From assembly GCF_001423945.1 (NCBI RefSeq), contig NZ_LMPU01000008.1, positions 496,001-560,000 of the forward strand: a DNA stretch of 64,000 bases. Reading direction: 5' to 3'. Numbering within the stretch: position 1 is the first letter of the stretch; every line of letters begins with the position of its first letter. The notes below the pieces were generated by a model. It did not search any database. It was given only the letters and a program-made list of their open reading frames with translations, and had not been told where the DNA came from. The position numbers and the translations under genes are program-made. Below are positions 43,890-52,870 of this stretch, piece after piece. The DNA comes from Pedobacter sp. Leaf194. Its GTDB lineage: Bacteria > Bacteroidota > Bacteroidia > Sphingobacteriales > Sphingobacteriaceae.

Positions 43890-44611
43890 TGGAAGCTTGG
43901 AAATTTGCTGTACTTTTTTTCTGCGCTTTTTTAGGCGGCTCAGCCATTTTTTTGGTTAAGAGTGATAAGTCTAAATTGCTGAAACTAATCTTATCGTTTA
44001 GTGGCGCTTACCTTTTTGCAATTACGGTTTTACACCTAATTCCCGATGCCTACAGCGGTCCGGATAAAGGGCAAATTGGTATATTTATTTTAATTGGCTT
44101 CTTGCTTCAAATATTCCTTGAACAGTTTTCGGAAGGCGTTGAACATGGCCATATCCATAAACACCACGATGGACATGTTTTTCCATTCGGGATAATGATA
44201 AGTTTATGCCTACATGCTTTCTTAGAAGGCATGCCGCTCGCAAAAGATCAGCATAATGAGCTTATTTTCGGGATTTCCCTACACCACATTCCGGCAGCTT
44301 TTGCCCTTGCCAGTATTTTAATGCAAAACCACTTCAAAAAGGGAAGCATCATTTTATACCTGTTAATTTTTGCGGTAATGGCACCACTTGGTTTTTATGT
44401 AAGTGTTGGATTAAGCAACGGAACTATTGGGGGTATTGATGCTTATTTTAATAAAATAATGGGCATTGTTATCGGTATATTCTTACATATTTCCACCACA
44501 ATTTTATTCGAATCAAGCGCTGACCACAAAATTAATACCCGTAAAATGATTGCTGTTTTGCTGGGAATCGGTGTTGCACTTATTGGCTTTTTTGCCGGCC
44601 ATGCACATTAA
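43889..44611 (+). CDS. ZIP family metal transporter
   Basis: 240 residues, seven to eight membrane helices. A His-rich loop (EHGHIHKHHDGHVF) sits between helices 3 and 4, and LCLHAFLEGMPL plus SLHHIPAAFALASIL form the metal-binding helices 4 and 5 of ZIP proteins. It probably imports zinc or a related divalent metal. It is last in the methyltransferase-PAP2-ZIP operon. No zinc-regulator site was recognised. Confidence 0.92.
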   Translation: MEAWKFAVLFFCAFLGGSAIFLVKSDKSKLLKLILSFSGAYLFAITVLHLIPDAYSGPDKGQIGIFILIGFLLQIFLEQFSEGVEHGHIHKHHDGHVFPFGIMISLCLHAFLEGMPLAKDQHNELIFGISLHHIPAAFALASILMQNHFKKGSIILYLLIFAVMAPLGFYVSVGLSNGTIGGIDAYFNKIMGIVIGIFLHISTTILFESSADHKINTRKMIAVLLGIGVALIGFFAGHAH

Positions 44612-44688
44612 CATTTACCTGATGTTGATGGATTTCGATTAACCCGATTCGGTTGCTAAAAGCTCAAGCTGTTGCACGCAATCAGCTG

Positions 44689-44832
44689 TTATTTTTTCTG
44701 TTTTGTTTTACCATATCCCCAGGGACAATGCTTACACTTATTTTTACAGCAATAACCACGCTTTAGGTGATACGCTTCTGTAAAAACCATGAATCCATCT
44801 TCGTTGAAGTAAAAATCCTCGCCCTCTTTCAT
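44689..44832 (-). CDS. DUF5522 small cysteine-rich protein
   Basis: 47 residues: MKEGEDFYFNEDGFMVFTEA, then YHLKRGYCCKNKCKHCPWGY and a basic tail. The FTEAYHLKRGYCC...C..CPxGY pattern is that of DUF5522, with four closely spaced cysteines suggesting a metal site or a redox role. Function unknown. It is encoded opposite to the ZIP gene and downstream of the MBL exonuclease-like gene on the same strand; it is easily missed because of its size. Confidence 0.88.
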   Translation of the reverse strand: MKEGEDFYFNEDGFMVFTEAYHLKRGYCCKNKCKHCPWGYGKTKQKK

Positions 44833-44920
44833 ATTTTTAATTATTGAATGATTGAATTTAACAACCCATTTTTGAACCAGTCAATTATTTTAAGTTACAA
44901 TCTTCAATTAAACGATTTTA

Positions 44921-45865
44921 TTATTCATTCAATATTTTAATTTCAAGCCTACCGGCAAAATGTGCTTTTAACTGTTTTCCATCACCATGCAGGGTCCAAA
45001 CCTGCTTTGGCTTTACTTGCTCTATCGTTACTAAAATCGCATCCCAATCTGCGTGGTCAGAAATATAGAGCGAGATGCCATTTTGCTGCTGGAGATTTTT
45101 CCAGCCTGATGCGAAAGCCCGAACAACATTTATCGCCTTGTGGTAGCTATGGAAAACCATCGGCGGAACGATGTAAACCTGATGTTCATGGTTTCGCTTC
45201 ATCACCTTTCTATCGTACATTTTGTAATTACCAAGTTCAATTCCAAAATCCTCATAGATTTTTACAAAAGGCATAATACTGTGGTGAACCATCACATTTT
45301 TTGTCGGACAATGTTCATTTAACAATTGAATTATTCGCTGGCTTTTACCCAACGCATAAGCACCCAGCATAATATTTGCATTGGTTTCGTTCAGTTTTTT
45401 TATTTCATCAACCGGCAACGGATGCCTGGTTTCAGGATTTGCAAAAGTGCTTTCCGTAATCAAAACATCGGCCTCAACAAATTCGAAAGCTTCGCAGGTG
45501 GCATCTGGTTCAATTTTATAATCCCCAGTATACAAATATTTTACACCCTGATACTCCATTAAAACTTGTGCCGAGCCTAAAATATGGCCGGCGGCGTAAA
45601 AACTAATTGTTACATCTTTTATCTTAAAAGTATCATGGTATTTTTTAATATGGAAATCGACTGCGGCAAACTTACGGTAACGATGTTTCATAAATCGTTC
45701 AGTTGCCGCTGTACAGTAAACATTCTGGCTTCCGCCGATGGCATGGTCGCCGTGCGCATGAGAAACTACGGCCTCCTTTACCGGCTGTTGCGGGTCGAGG
45801 TAAAAATCGCCGTAAATGCAATATAATCCTGTTGGTGTAATGGTAATAAAGTCGTCTAAAATCAT
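44921..45865 (-). CDS. MBL/beta-CASP exonuclease-like protein
   Basis: 314 residues. The MBL motif SHAHGDHAIGG, LYTGDYKIEP, LITESTFANPETRHPLP, GKSQRIIQLL and the C-terminal LYISDHADWDAI match the mRNA 3'-end-processing/ligase-associated DNA exonuclease family. In many bacteria this gene sits beside an ATP-dependent DNA ligase and an Lhr-like helicase in a repair cluster; neither is next to it here. Nuclease activity is inferred from family only. Confidence 0.85.
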   Translation of the reverse strand: MILDDFITITPTGLYCIYGDFYLDPQQPVKEAVVSHAHGDHAIGGSQNVYCTAATERFMKHRYRKFAAVDFHIKKYHDTFKIKDVTISFYAAGHILGSAQVLMEYQGVKYLYTGDYKIEPDATCEAFEFVEADVLITESTFANPETRHPLPVDEIKKLNETNANIMLGAYALGKSQRIIQLLNEHCPTKNVMVHHSIMPFVKIYEDFGIELGNYKMYDRKVMKRNHEHQVYIVPPMVFHSYHKAINVVRAFASGWKNLQQQNGISLYISDHADWDAILVTIEQVKPKQVWTLHGDGKQLKAHFAGRLEIKILNE

Positions 45866-45952
45866 TTATCAGGATTTGTAATATTTAAGAAAAACACAGG
45901 GATTGTTTTGGGCCAGCCATCTGGATTGGAGATTAAATTTTTCGAATATAAG

Positions 45953-46555
45953 CTAAGCACCTGCTGCAACTTTTAAAAAGTGTTCGTGCAGTTTTAAAAC
46001 CTGTGCTATAATGGAGTGCATTTCATCATTTATTAAAAAATGATTGGCCATTGCAGATTTTTCTTCATCGCTCATTTGTTTGTCCATTCTTGCTTTAACC
46101 TGTTCCGCAGTTAAATTATCGCGTTGCATTACCCGGCTTATTTTTACATCCATTGGTGCCGAAACTAATATACTGGTATCGCACATTTTGTAAGAACCAC
46201 TTTCAAAAAGTAAAGCAGCTTCTTTTAAGGTATAAGGAACTTTTGGATTAATGTTCGCTGCCCAGGCATCGAAAGCCCTGAAAACTGCGGGATGAACTAA
46301 GGCATTTAGCTTTGCCAGTTCTGCATCGCTATTAAAAACAATGCCCGCAATGTGCTTATTATTTAGCTTTCCGTCTTCTAAATAGCTTTCCTTGCCAAAA
46401 GTCGATTTAACGCCTTCGATAAGCAAAGCATCTGTAACCATAATGTTTTTTGCTTCAGTGTCTGCATAAAAAACGGGTATGCCCAACACTTCAAATACCT
46501 GGCAAACCGTTGTTTTGCCACTACCAATTCCACCAGTTATTCCTACTTTATACAT
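45953..46555 (-). CDS. coaE: Dephospho-CoA kinase
   Basis: 200 residues from the ATG at 46555. P-loop GITGGIGSGKTTVCQVF, VFYADTEAKNIM with the substrate Asp, and LLFESGSYKMCD are typical. It performs the last step of coenzyme A synthesis. A frame extending to 46609 overlaps the upstream gene and is not needed. The ATG overlaps the YbbR stop by one base (TAATG), so both are coupled. Confidence 0.94.
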   Translation of the reverse strand: MYKVGITGGIGSGKTTVCQVFEVLGIPVFYADTEAKNIMVTDALLIEGVKSTFGKESYLEDGKLNNKHIAGIVFNSDAELAKLNALVHPAVFRAFDAWAANINPKVPYTLKEAALLFESGSYKMCDTSILVSAPMDVKISRVMQRDNLTAEQVKARMDKQMSDEEKSAMANHFLINDEMHSIIAQVLKLHEHFLKVAAGA

Positions 46556-47502
46556 TATTTTTCTACTACGAAATCTACCTTTGACGGACTTATTTTTACA
46601 AGCTTGCAATAATCAGGGAACTCGGTAAGCCTAACCGTTAGCTTGCTGTGGTGTAAATCAGACCATTCATCGGCATCGACAGTGGCCGTAACAAAACTTT
46701 CATCAACCTGCGCAAAATAACTTAAAGCAACCAAAAACGTAACCTTTACCTTTTTTGGATAAAGTTTGATGCTGTTGTAATTCCTGTTATTTATAATTTT
46801 TAAAGGAATTTCGAGTGTCTTTTCAGTAAATTCATCCACTGGCAGTTTAACCTCTACCGATGGCGGAAAGATGTTCACATTTTTGTGTAAGCTATGCTGC
46901 ATGTTAACGCGAACAGTGGTACTGCTTTGTACATTTGTCAACTTCAACGTATCGGTAGACCATTCGTTTATCTTCTTTAGCTCATCAATTGGGCCGGTTA
47001 CTGTAACGTAACTCGGACTGAGCTTAATTGCGCTTGCTATGCCATATTGATTTGCGAAATCGATTTTTTGAATCAGTTTTATATCCACCCTTTTAACTGT
47101 TCTTTTGGTAAAATCGAAGTAAAGCGTGTCGGGTTTAACCGAAATAACTTTCTGCGAGCTTTCCAGCTGTTTATTAATGTTATAAAGCTGATCAGAAAAA
47201 ACCACAAAATCTTTTGTACTTAACTGACTTAAATTTACCGCGATGGATTGCGGGTTAATTCTGAGCCTGGCAAAAAGTAACTGCCAGCCTGTTCCTTCAA
47301 CTTGTAAATCAACTGTATCGGGTTGTAATGGATGAAATGCACGGTTTTGAGGGAAGTTTTTGTATATCAAAACAGTTTTCGCTGTGTAAACATACTTATT
47401 GTTTAAGGCCATAAAAAACCACGCAGCTATAGCAAGGAATAAGCAAGCTAACAAGCTTAAAACGCGTCTTCTCTCTATTTTAGTTAGTCTGATGAAGGGC
47501 AT
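46555..47502 (-). CDS. YbbR-like domain protein
   Basis: 315 residues: one N-terminal membrane helix (VLSLLACLFLAIAAWFFMAL) and an extracytoplasmic part made of YbbR-like beta domains (e.g. SYVTVTGPIDELKKINEWSTDTLKLTNV). In Firmicutes YbbR/CdaR regulates the c-di-AMP cyclase CdaA; no cdaA is visible here. It is upstream of and coupled to coaE. The order nusB, DUF1573, yajC, YbbR, coaE recurs in Bacteroidota. Confidence 0.86.
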   Translation of the reverse strand: MPFIRLTKIERRRVLSLLACLFLAIAAWFFMALNNKYVYTAKTVLIYKNFPQNRAFHPLQPDTVDLQVEGTGWQLLFARLRINPQSIAVNLSQLSTKDFVVFSDQLYNINKQLESSQKVISVKPDTLYFDFTKRTVKRVDIKLIQKIDFANQYGIASAIKLSPSYVTVTGPIDELKKINEWSTDTLKLTNVQSSTTVRVNMQHSLHKNVNIFPPSVEVKLPVDEFTEKTLEIPLKIINNRNYNSIKLYPKKVKVTFLVALSYFAQVDESFVTATVDADEWSDLHHSKLTVRLTEFPDYCKLVKISPSKVDFVVEK

Positions 47503-47541
47503 AAACAATTTGAAATGTCATTTAATCAAATGTAGTAAAAC

Positions 47542-47569
47542 AAAAACAGTCTCGAAAACTTCGAGACTG
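47542..47569 (-). terminator. Terminator of yajC
   Basis: Minus strand: perfect 10-bp stem CAGTCTCGAA / TTCGAGACTG with a 3-base loop and TTTTT, 26 bases past the yajC stop. It separates yajC from the YbbR-coaE pair. Confidence 0.9.
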
Positions 47570-47594
47570 CCTGTTGATTGAATTAAAATTTCTT

Positions 47595-47912
47595 TTAAGC
47601 TTTTGGCGGCGTTGTCGATGCCTTGGTAGCATCTAACGAAATCGCAGATTTATCGAATCTGATTTTACCACCACCCTCTGTTTCGATAAGAAAAGTTGTG
47701 TCATTAGCGCCAACAATTTTTCCGTGAATTCCTGCTGTAGTTACAATTTTATCGCCAATGCCGAGTTCGGCAACTAACTTTTTATGGTCTTTTGCTTTTT
47801 TAACTTGCGGGCGAATCATGAAAAAGTAGAAAACTACCATGATAAGTACCATCGGCACAATTGTACCCAACATACCACCACCTGCTGCCTGTAAAATTAC
47901 TGTTGATATCAT
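47595..47912 (-). CDS. yajC: Sec translocase accessory protein YajC
   Basis: 105 residues. A single N-terminal helix (MVLIMVVFYFFMIRPQ) ending in the RPQxKK motif, then HKKLVAELGIGDKIVTTAGIHGKIV, is diagnostic. YajC associates with SecDF and SecYEG. It lies 58 bases after the DUF1573 gene and closes the nusB operon. Confidence 0.95.
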   Translation of the reverse strand: MISTVILQAAGGGMLGTIVPMVLIMVVFYFFMIRPQVKKAKDHKKLVAELGIGDKIVTTAGIHGKIVGANDTTFLIETEGGGKIRFDKSAISLDATKASTTPPKA

Positions 47913-47970
47913 TTTATTTATTTGTTTTGATTTAATTAACTTTTAGTGAATGATTATTTTTGTTAATCAA

Positions 47971-48417
47971 TTATTTTGTCTCTAAAACTTCGCCAACAAG
48001 ATGTACCGTGCTTACATTCGGATTGGCGTTAGAAGTTACCGTAACAACCTTATCTTGCATTCCCATTTTGCCTTCGCTATTAAAAACAACTTTGATAACA
48101 CCTTCTTTTCCTGGTAAAATTGGTTCTTTAGGTGTTTCAGGAATGGTGCAACCACAAGTTGCTGTTGCATTTGATATGATTAGCGGACTTTTACCCGTAT
48201 TTTTGAATTTAAACTCATGCTGAACTTTTTCACCTTGCTTTATTTTTTCGAAATCGTAGATTTCACGTTCAAAGGTTAAAACCGCAGCATCTGCAGGTGC
48301 TACTTTTGAAGCAGTATTACCAACTGAAACATTCGACCCTTCTGTAGAACCATTATTTGCATTTCGGCAAGCTGTAAAAGATAATGCAGCTAATGCGAGT
48401 ATGAACAATTTTTTCAT
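47971..48417 (-). CDS. DUF1573 lipoprotein
   Basis: 148 residues from the ATG at 48417. Type II signal (LFILALAALSFTAC), then a single immunoglobulin-like DUF1573 domain: FDFEKIKQGEKVQHEFKFKNTG is the typical start and NATATCGCTIPE the signature. The function of the family is unknown. Its start lies 1 base from the nusB stop; an in-frame start at 48429 would overlap nusB. Confidence 0.9.
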   Translation of the reverse strand: MKKLFILALAALSFTACRNANNGSTEGSNVSVGNTASKVAPADAAVLTFEREIYDFEKIKQGEKVQHEFKFKNTGKSPLIISNATATCGCTIPETPKEPILPGKEGVIKVVFNSEGKMGMQDKVVTVTSNANPNVSTVHLVGEVLETK

Positions 48418-48418
48418 T

Positions 48419-49369
48419 TTATTCTTCAATTAATCCGCGACCAATTTTTTTAATTGTATTTGTCTTTTTCAGGTCGCCTAAAATTTTGTCTAAAATACCG
48501 TTTATAAACGAATTACTTTTCGGCGTACTGTAATCTTTTGAAAGCTCCAGATATTCATTAATGGTTACTTTTACCGGGATAGACGGGAAATTCAGAAGTT
48601 CACAGATGGCCATTTTCATTAAAATTGTATCCATCAATGCAATACGTTCAGATTCCCAGTTTTTTGTTCTTTCGGCAATCATCTCCTGATATTTCGCATC
48701 ATTTTGGAGGGTATAAACAAATAAATCCTGAACGAATTTGCTATCTTCAATCCAATCAGCGCTAATTTCTGTAAGCTTATTTTTGAAAGGATCATCATGC
48801 GTAAAATTTTTCAGGGTTTTTGCAACCATCCCTTTCATCACTTCATGATCAACCTGCCAGTTGATAAATTTCTCTTCAAAAACCTGAATAATACCTTGAT
48901 TTTTTAAGATAATTTTTCTGAAGATATATTTGATGATATCTTTCGATGATTCCAAACTTTCGTTCGGATCTGCAAGATAATCAGCATATTCTTTTGATGC
49001 TTTTAAAGAATTGTAAACTGTTTTGCGAATTTCAGGATCGAAACCCCAATCTACCTTATACTTTTTAACCGACGATACATATTCTGGATTTTGCTGCATC
49101 AACACACTAAACTTATTGTGCAACAATTTCATGTTCGGGTTCATGTCTTCTGCGGTTTTTATGTGCTTGTTTGCACGTTCCGCTGCGTCGTTAGCAGTAA
49201 ATTCGGTAACTTCTACCATTAACGAAAGCATCCAGATGTACATTTCGTACACGCTATCAATACTTTGCATTAAAGTTTTAAGGTCTCCTTTAATGTCTTT
49301 TTTGTCTGCCATGTGCCATGCAAAAATATTCTGCAAAGCTTTAATTCTTAAGTGCCTTCTGTTTAACAT
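48419..49369 (-). CDS. nusB: Transcription antitermination factor NusB, long form
   Basis: 316 residues, about twice the E. coli length, as usual in Bacteroidota. The N-terminal RRHLRIKALQNIFAW and the C-terminal RIALMDTILMKMAICELL...PVKVTINEYLELSKDYSTPKSNSFINGILDKIL are the NusB core, separated by an extra helical segment. NusB acts with NusE in rRNA antitermination. It is first in the nusB-DUF1573-yajC operon. Confidence 0.94.
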   Translation of the reverse strand: MLNRRHLRIKALQNIFAWHMADKKDIKGDLKTLMQSIDSVYEMYIWMLSLMVEVTEFTANDAAERANKHIKTAEDMNPNMKLLHNKFSVLMQQNPEYVSSVKKYKVDWGFDPEIRKTVYNSLKASKEYADYLADPNESLESSKDIIKYIFRKIILKNQGIIQVFEEKFINWQVDHEVMKGMVAKTLKNFTHDDPFKNKLTEISADWIEDSKFVQDLFVYTLQNDAKYQEMIAERTKNWESERIALMDTILMKMAICELLNFPSIPVKVTINEYLELSKDYSTPKSNSFINGILDKILGDLKKTNTIKKIGRGLIEE

Positions 49370-49413
49370 GAATGTAAGAACGAGTGTGGTTTCTAGAACC
49401 GGTTAATAAATAT

Positions 49414-50502
49414 TTAATATGTCGAATTTATTTTTTTTATATCTGCAATTCGTTTTTCTGCAATCCGATTTGCGGCAATGTTTGTGGCTATGTTTTCAGT
49501 TTTACTCAGCTTGATAACGTTTCTTGTAGCATCGTAAATGTGTTCGGTAAGTTGCACAGTGCGTTTTTTTCCAAAGCCAGTAAGTTCAGAATAGCATGAA
49601 ATTAATCCACCAGCATTTATCAGATAATCAGGTGCAAAAAGAATTCCTTTTTTCATCAATAACTCACTATCTAAAACTTCATCTTTTAACTGATTGTTTG
49701 CTGAGCCGGCAATAATTGCAAACTTCATGCGCTCAATAGTTTTGTTGTTTACTGTTGCCCCCATGGCGCATGGTGCATAAACATCGGCATCCAAACCAAA
49801 AATTTTGTCGGCGTCTATTGGTTTTGCCTTGTACTTGCGTGCAACATAAGTTAATTGCTCCTGGTTAATATCACTTATTAAAACTTCGGCATTTTCTTTT
49901 CTTAGTAAGGCAACCAAATGCTCACCAACGTTGCCAATTCCTTGTACAACAATAGTTCTACCGGCAAGCATATCTGTTCCAAAAACCTCTTTAACACTAG
50001 CTTTAATGCCTAAATAAACGCCTTGGGCTGTAAAAGGAGCCGGATTGCCGGCGCCTCCGAGTGATTCCGGAACGCCCGTTACATGATTGGTTTCCATGCG
50101 GATGTATTCCATATCGCGGGTATTCGTACCCATCTCCTCAGCAGTTATGAATTCGCCGTTCAGGTTTTTGATAAACCTGCCATAACTACGCATTAAGCTT
50201 TCTGTTTTGTCTTTTCTCGAATCGCCGATGATAACACCTTTACCCCCGCCGAGGTTTAAACCTGTAATTGCAGATTTGTAAGTCATGCCTCTTGATAAAC
50301 GCAAGGCATCTTGGAGGGCTTCAGCTTCTGTTGAATAACTCCACATGCGGGTTCCGCCTAAAGCAGGCCCTAAAGTGGTATCGTGGATTGCAATTATCGC
50401 CTTTAAACCTGAATCGGCATCATTACAGAAAACCAATTTTTTATGCCCGTAAGCACTTAATTGCTCTAAAATGGATGAATCTGACGAAGAATTTGCTGGC
50501 AT
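49414..50502 (-). CDS. Leucine dehydrogenase (Glu/Leu/Phe/Val dehydrogenase)
   Basis: 362 residues from the ATG at 50502. Catalytic lysines in MTYKSAITGLNLGGGKGVI, the TAEEMGTNTRDMEYI loop and the NAD-binding GIGNVGEHL are characteristic of leucine dehydrogenase. It interconverts branched-chain amino acids and their 2-oxo acids with NADH. An in-frame start nine codons upstream is possible. It has its own -7 box 25 bases before the ATG. Confidence 0.9.
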   Translation of the reverse strand: MPANSSSDSSILEQLSAYGHKKLVFCNDADSGLKAIIAIHDTTLGPALGGTRMWSYSTEAEALQDALRLSRGMTYKSAITGLNLGGGKGVIIGDSRKDKTESLMRSYGRFIKNLNGEFITAEEMGTNTRDMEYIRMETNHVTGVPESLGGAGNPAPFTAQGVYLGIKASVKEVFGTDMLAGRTIVVQGIGNVGEHLVALLRKENAEVLISDINQEQLTYVARKYKAKPIDADKIFGLDADVYAPCAMGATVNNKTIERMKFAIIAGSANNQLKDEVLDSELLMKKGILFAPDYLINAGGLISCYSELTGFGKKRTVQLTEHIYDATRNVIKLSKTENIATNIAANRIAEKRIADIKKINSTY

Positions 50503-50526
50503 AATGAACGTTCGGCTAACCTGCTG

Positions 50527-50534
50527 CAAAATTA
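50527..50534 (-). promoter_or_regulatory. -7 box of leucine dehydrogenase
   Basis: Minus-strand TAATTTTG, an exact TAnnTTTG match, 25 bases before the start codon. Confidence 0.45.
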
Positions 50535-50596
50535 AAATAAAAAACCATTATTACATGATTTTAACTAAACTATAACAAAATTTGTTTCTCATTGGC

Positions 50597-50604
50597 TAAG
50601 TTTG
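50597..50604 (+). promoter_or_regulatory. -7 box just before the ABC exporter ATG
   Basis: TAAGTTTG, an exact TAnnTTTG match whose last base is only six bases from the ATG at 50611. Transcription would start at or within a base or two of the ATG, predicting a leaderless message. Confidence 0.5.
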
Positions 50605-50610
50605 TGGAGT

Positions 50611-52401
50611 ATGAAACACCTGCGTCGATTAAATAAATACTTCCTAAAATATAAATGGTGGATTATACCAGGAAGCATTTTCGTTGTTATCTCGAATATT
50701 TTTGGTGTTGTACCGGCCCAGGTTATTGGTTATGCCTTCGATTTGATAACCGAAAACATACAGATTTATGCCCTGTTTGAGGGCTTTAATCGCCAGCAGG
50801 TTATCTATGATATCTTCAGTAACAGCCTGCTTTATTTTGGCTTTTTAGTAGTGGCATTATATATTTTGCGGGGTTTGTTTTTGTTTTTCATGCGCCAAAC
50901 AATTATTCTCATGTCGAGGCACATAGAATTCGATATGAAAAATGATATTTACCAGCATTATCAAAAGTTAAGTTTGGGTTTTTACAGAAGGAACAATACC
51001 GGCGATTTGATGAACAGGGCTACCGAAGATGTGAACCGGGTGAGAATGTATGTTGGACCGGCAATAATGTATACCATAAACACATTTGTTTTATCGGTGC
51101 TGATTATCTGGTCGATGTTTGATGTGAACTCTAAGCTCGCCATTTATTGCCTGTTACCACTTCCTTTTCTGGTTATTATCATTTATTACGTTAACACGCT
51201 GATTTTTAAAAAAAGCGGGAAAATCCAGGAACGGTTATCAGATTTGTCAAGCTTTGTTCAGGAACGGTTTTCAGGCATCAGAATTATAAAATCTTACGTT
51301 CGTGAGGATTACACCCGGAACATGTTTGAAATTCAGAGCAACGAATACAAAAAAGACTCGATGAGCCTGGTTAAGGTATCCGCACTTTTCTACCCAACAA
51401 TGCTTCTTTTAATTGGCTTAAGTACAATTCTTACCATATATATAGGTGGTGTACAGGTTATGAACGGAAGCATCACAGCCGGAAACATCGCTGAATTTAT
51501 TATTTACATCAATCAGTTAACTTTTCCGGTTACGATGCTCGGCTGGGTTACCTCGTTAATTCAGCGTGCCGCTGCATCGCAAAAAAGAATTAACGAATTT
51601 CTGGATATTCCTTCAGATATCGAATCAACCAGTTCGGTTGAGAAATCTTTGAATGGAAACATTCGTTTTAACAATGTTAGCTTTACTTATCCTGATACAG
51701 GTATACAGGCACTCAAAAATGTTAATTTCGAAATCAATAGTGGCGAATTTGTAGCGGTTATTGGCAAAACCGGTTCGGGTAAATCAACTTTGGCCAACTT
51801 AATTATGCGGATGTATGACGTTGAAAATGGCTCAATTAATGTCGACGGCGAAAATATTAAATCGCTAAACCTTAAAAATTATCGAAATCAGATTGGTTTT
51901 GTACCTCAGGAAGTTTTTCTTTTTTCTGATACCATTAAGAATAACATCGCTTTTGGATTGGACACCGTTACCGATGAAGAGGTTTACGATGCTGCAAAAA
52001 ATGCATCTGTTTATAACAACATTATCGATTTTGATGAAAAGTTTCAAACCATGCTTGGCGAGCGGGGAATTACCCTTTCAGGCGGACAAAAACAGCGTGT
52101 ATCTATTGCCAGAGCATTAATTAAATCGCCCAGAATTCTAATATTTGACGATTGTCTGTCGGCCGTGGATACCAAAACAGAAGAAGAAATTCTACAAAAC
52201 CTGGGAAAGATTATGAGGGGAAAAACCAGTATTCTTATTGCACACCGCATTTCGACAATTAAAAATGCTGATAAAATTCTGGTACTTGATGAAGGTGAAA
52301 TAATAGAACAAGGTACACATAATGAATTACTTACTCTGAATGGCGCATATACAGAGCTTTATAATAACCAGCTTTTGGAGGAAGAAAGCAGAAGTATTTA
52401 A
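50611..52401 (+). CDS. ABC exporter, fused permease and ATPase
   Basis: 596 residues: six membrane helices (~18-310) and an ATPase domain (~345-590). Walker A GKTGSGKST (~385-393), Q-loop GFVPQEVFLFSD, signature LSGGQKQR, Walker B ILIFDDCLSAVD and H-loop IAHRIST are all present. The residue after the Walker B Asp is Asp rather than the usual catalytic Glu, as in some MdlA/MdlB-like exporters. As a homodimer it probably exports lipids or hydrophobic compounds. The TTG at 50602 was rejected in favour of the ATG. Confidence 0.92.
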   Translation: MKHLRRLNKYFLKYKWWIIPGSIFVVISNIFGVVPAQVIGYAFDLITENIQIYALFEGFNRQQVIYDIFSNSLLYFGFLVVALYILRGLFLFFMRQTIILMSRHIEFDMKNDIYQHYQKLSLGFYRRNNTGDLMNRATEDVNRVRMYVGPAIMYTINTFVLSVLIIWSMFDVNSKLAIYCLLPLPFLVIIIYYVNTLIFKKSGKIQERLSDLSSFVQERFSGIRIIKSYVREDYTRNMFEIQSNEYKKDSMSLVKVSALFYPTMLLLIGLSTILTIYIGGVQVMNGSITAGNIAEFIIYINQLTFPVTMLGWVTSLIQRAAASQKRINEFLDIPSDIESTSSVEKSLNGNIRFNNVSFTYPDTGIQALKNVNFEINSGEFVAVIGKTGSGKSTLANLIMRMYDVENGSINVDGENIKSLNLKNYRNQIGFVPQEVFLFSDTIKNNIAFGLDTVTDEEVYDAAKNASVYNNIIDFDEKFQTMLGERGITLSGGQKQRVSIARALIKSPRILIFDDCLSAVDTKTEEEILQNLGKIMRGKTSILIAHRISTIKNADKILVLDEGEIIEQGTHNELLTLNGAYTELYNNQLLEEESRSI

Positions 52402-52478
52402 ATTGTGTTAATTCTATTTTGAACTTTAAATATTTGCTTTATATTTACCGAAACCAAAAACCAACATCAATACCAACC

Positions 52479-52802
52479 ATGGGAGAATTCGACAATAAAG
52501 AGAGAGAAGAAGTTTTTTCAAAGAAAGTAAGAGCAGGTAAGAGAACTTATTTTTTCGATGTGAAGGCTACTCGTTCGGGTGATTATTACTTAACAGTTAC
52601 CGAGAGCAAGAAAAGATTAGAAGACGGCGTATTTGTAAAACACAAAATCTTTTTATACAAAGAGGATTTCGAAAAATTTGCAGAAGGCTTAACAGAAACT
52701 GTTGAATACATTAAAACTCATCAGGATGTTGTTGAAAAACGCTACGAATACTCTGAAAACGGCGAACACAGTACCAAAGCAAGCGATGATTTTTCTTTTT
52801 AA
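52479..52802 (+). CDS. DUF3276 / PUR family DNA/RNA-binding protein
   Basis: 107 residues from the ATG at 52479 (MGEFDNKEREEVFSKKVRAG). The motif GKRTYFFDVKATRSGDYYLTVTESKKR and a second half-repeat KHKIFLYKEDFEKFAEGL match the Bacteroidota PUR-domain proteins, which bind nucleic acid. A frame from 52419 would add 20 residues of unlikely character. It has a strong terminator. Confidence 0.9.
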   Translation: MGEFDNKEREEVFSKKVRAGKRTYFFDVKATRSGDYYLTVTESKKRLEDGVFVKHKIFLYKEDFEKFAEGLTETVEYIKTHQDVVEKRYEYSENGEHSTKASDDFSF

Positions 52803-52823
52803 GTAAATATAATTTCAATAATG

Positions 52824-52852
52824 AGTCCCGATTCCCATCGGGACTTTTTTTT
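52824..52852 (+). terminator. Terminator of the DUF3276 gene
   Basis: Perfect 9-bp stem AGTCCCGAT / ATCGGGACT with a TCCC loop and seven to eight T, ending 19 bases before the next ATG. Confidence 0.93.
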
Positions 52853-52870
52853 ATGCCTAAATTCCCAAAA

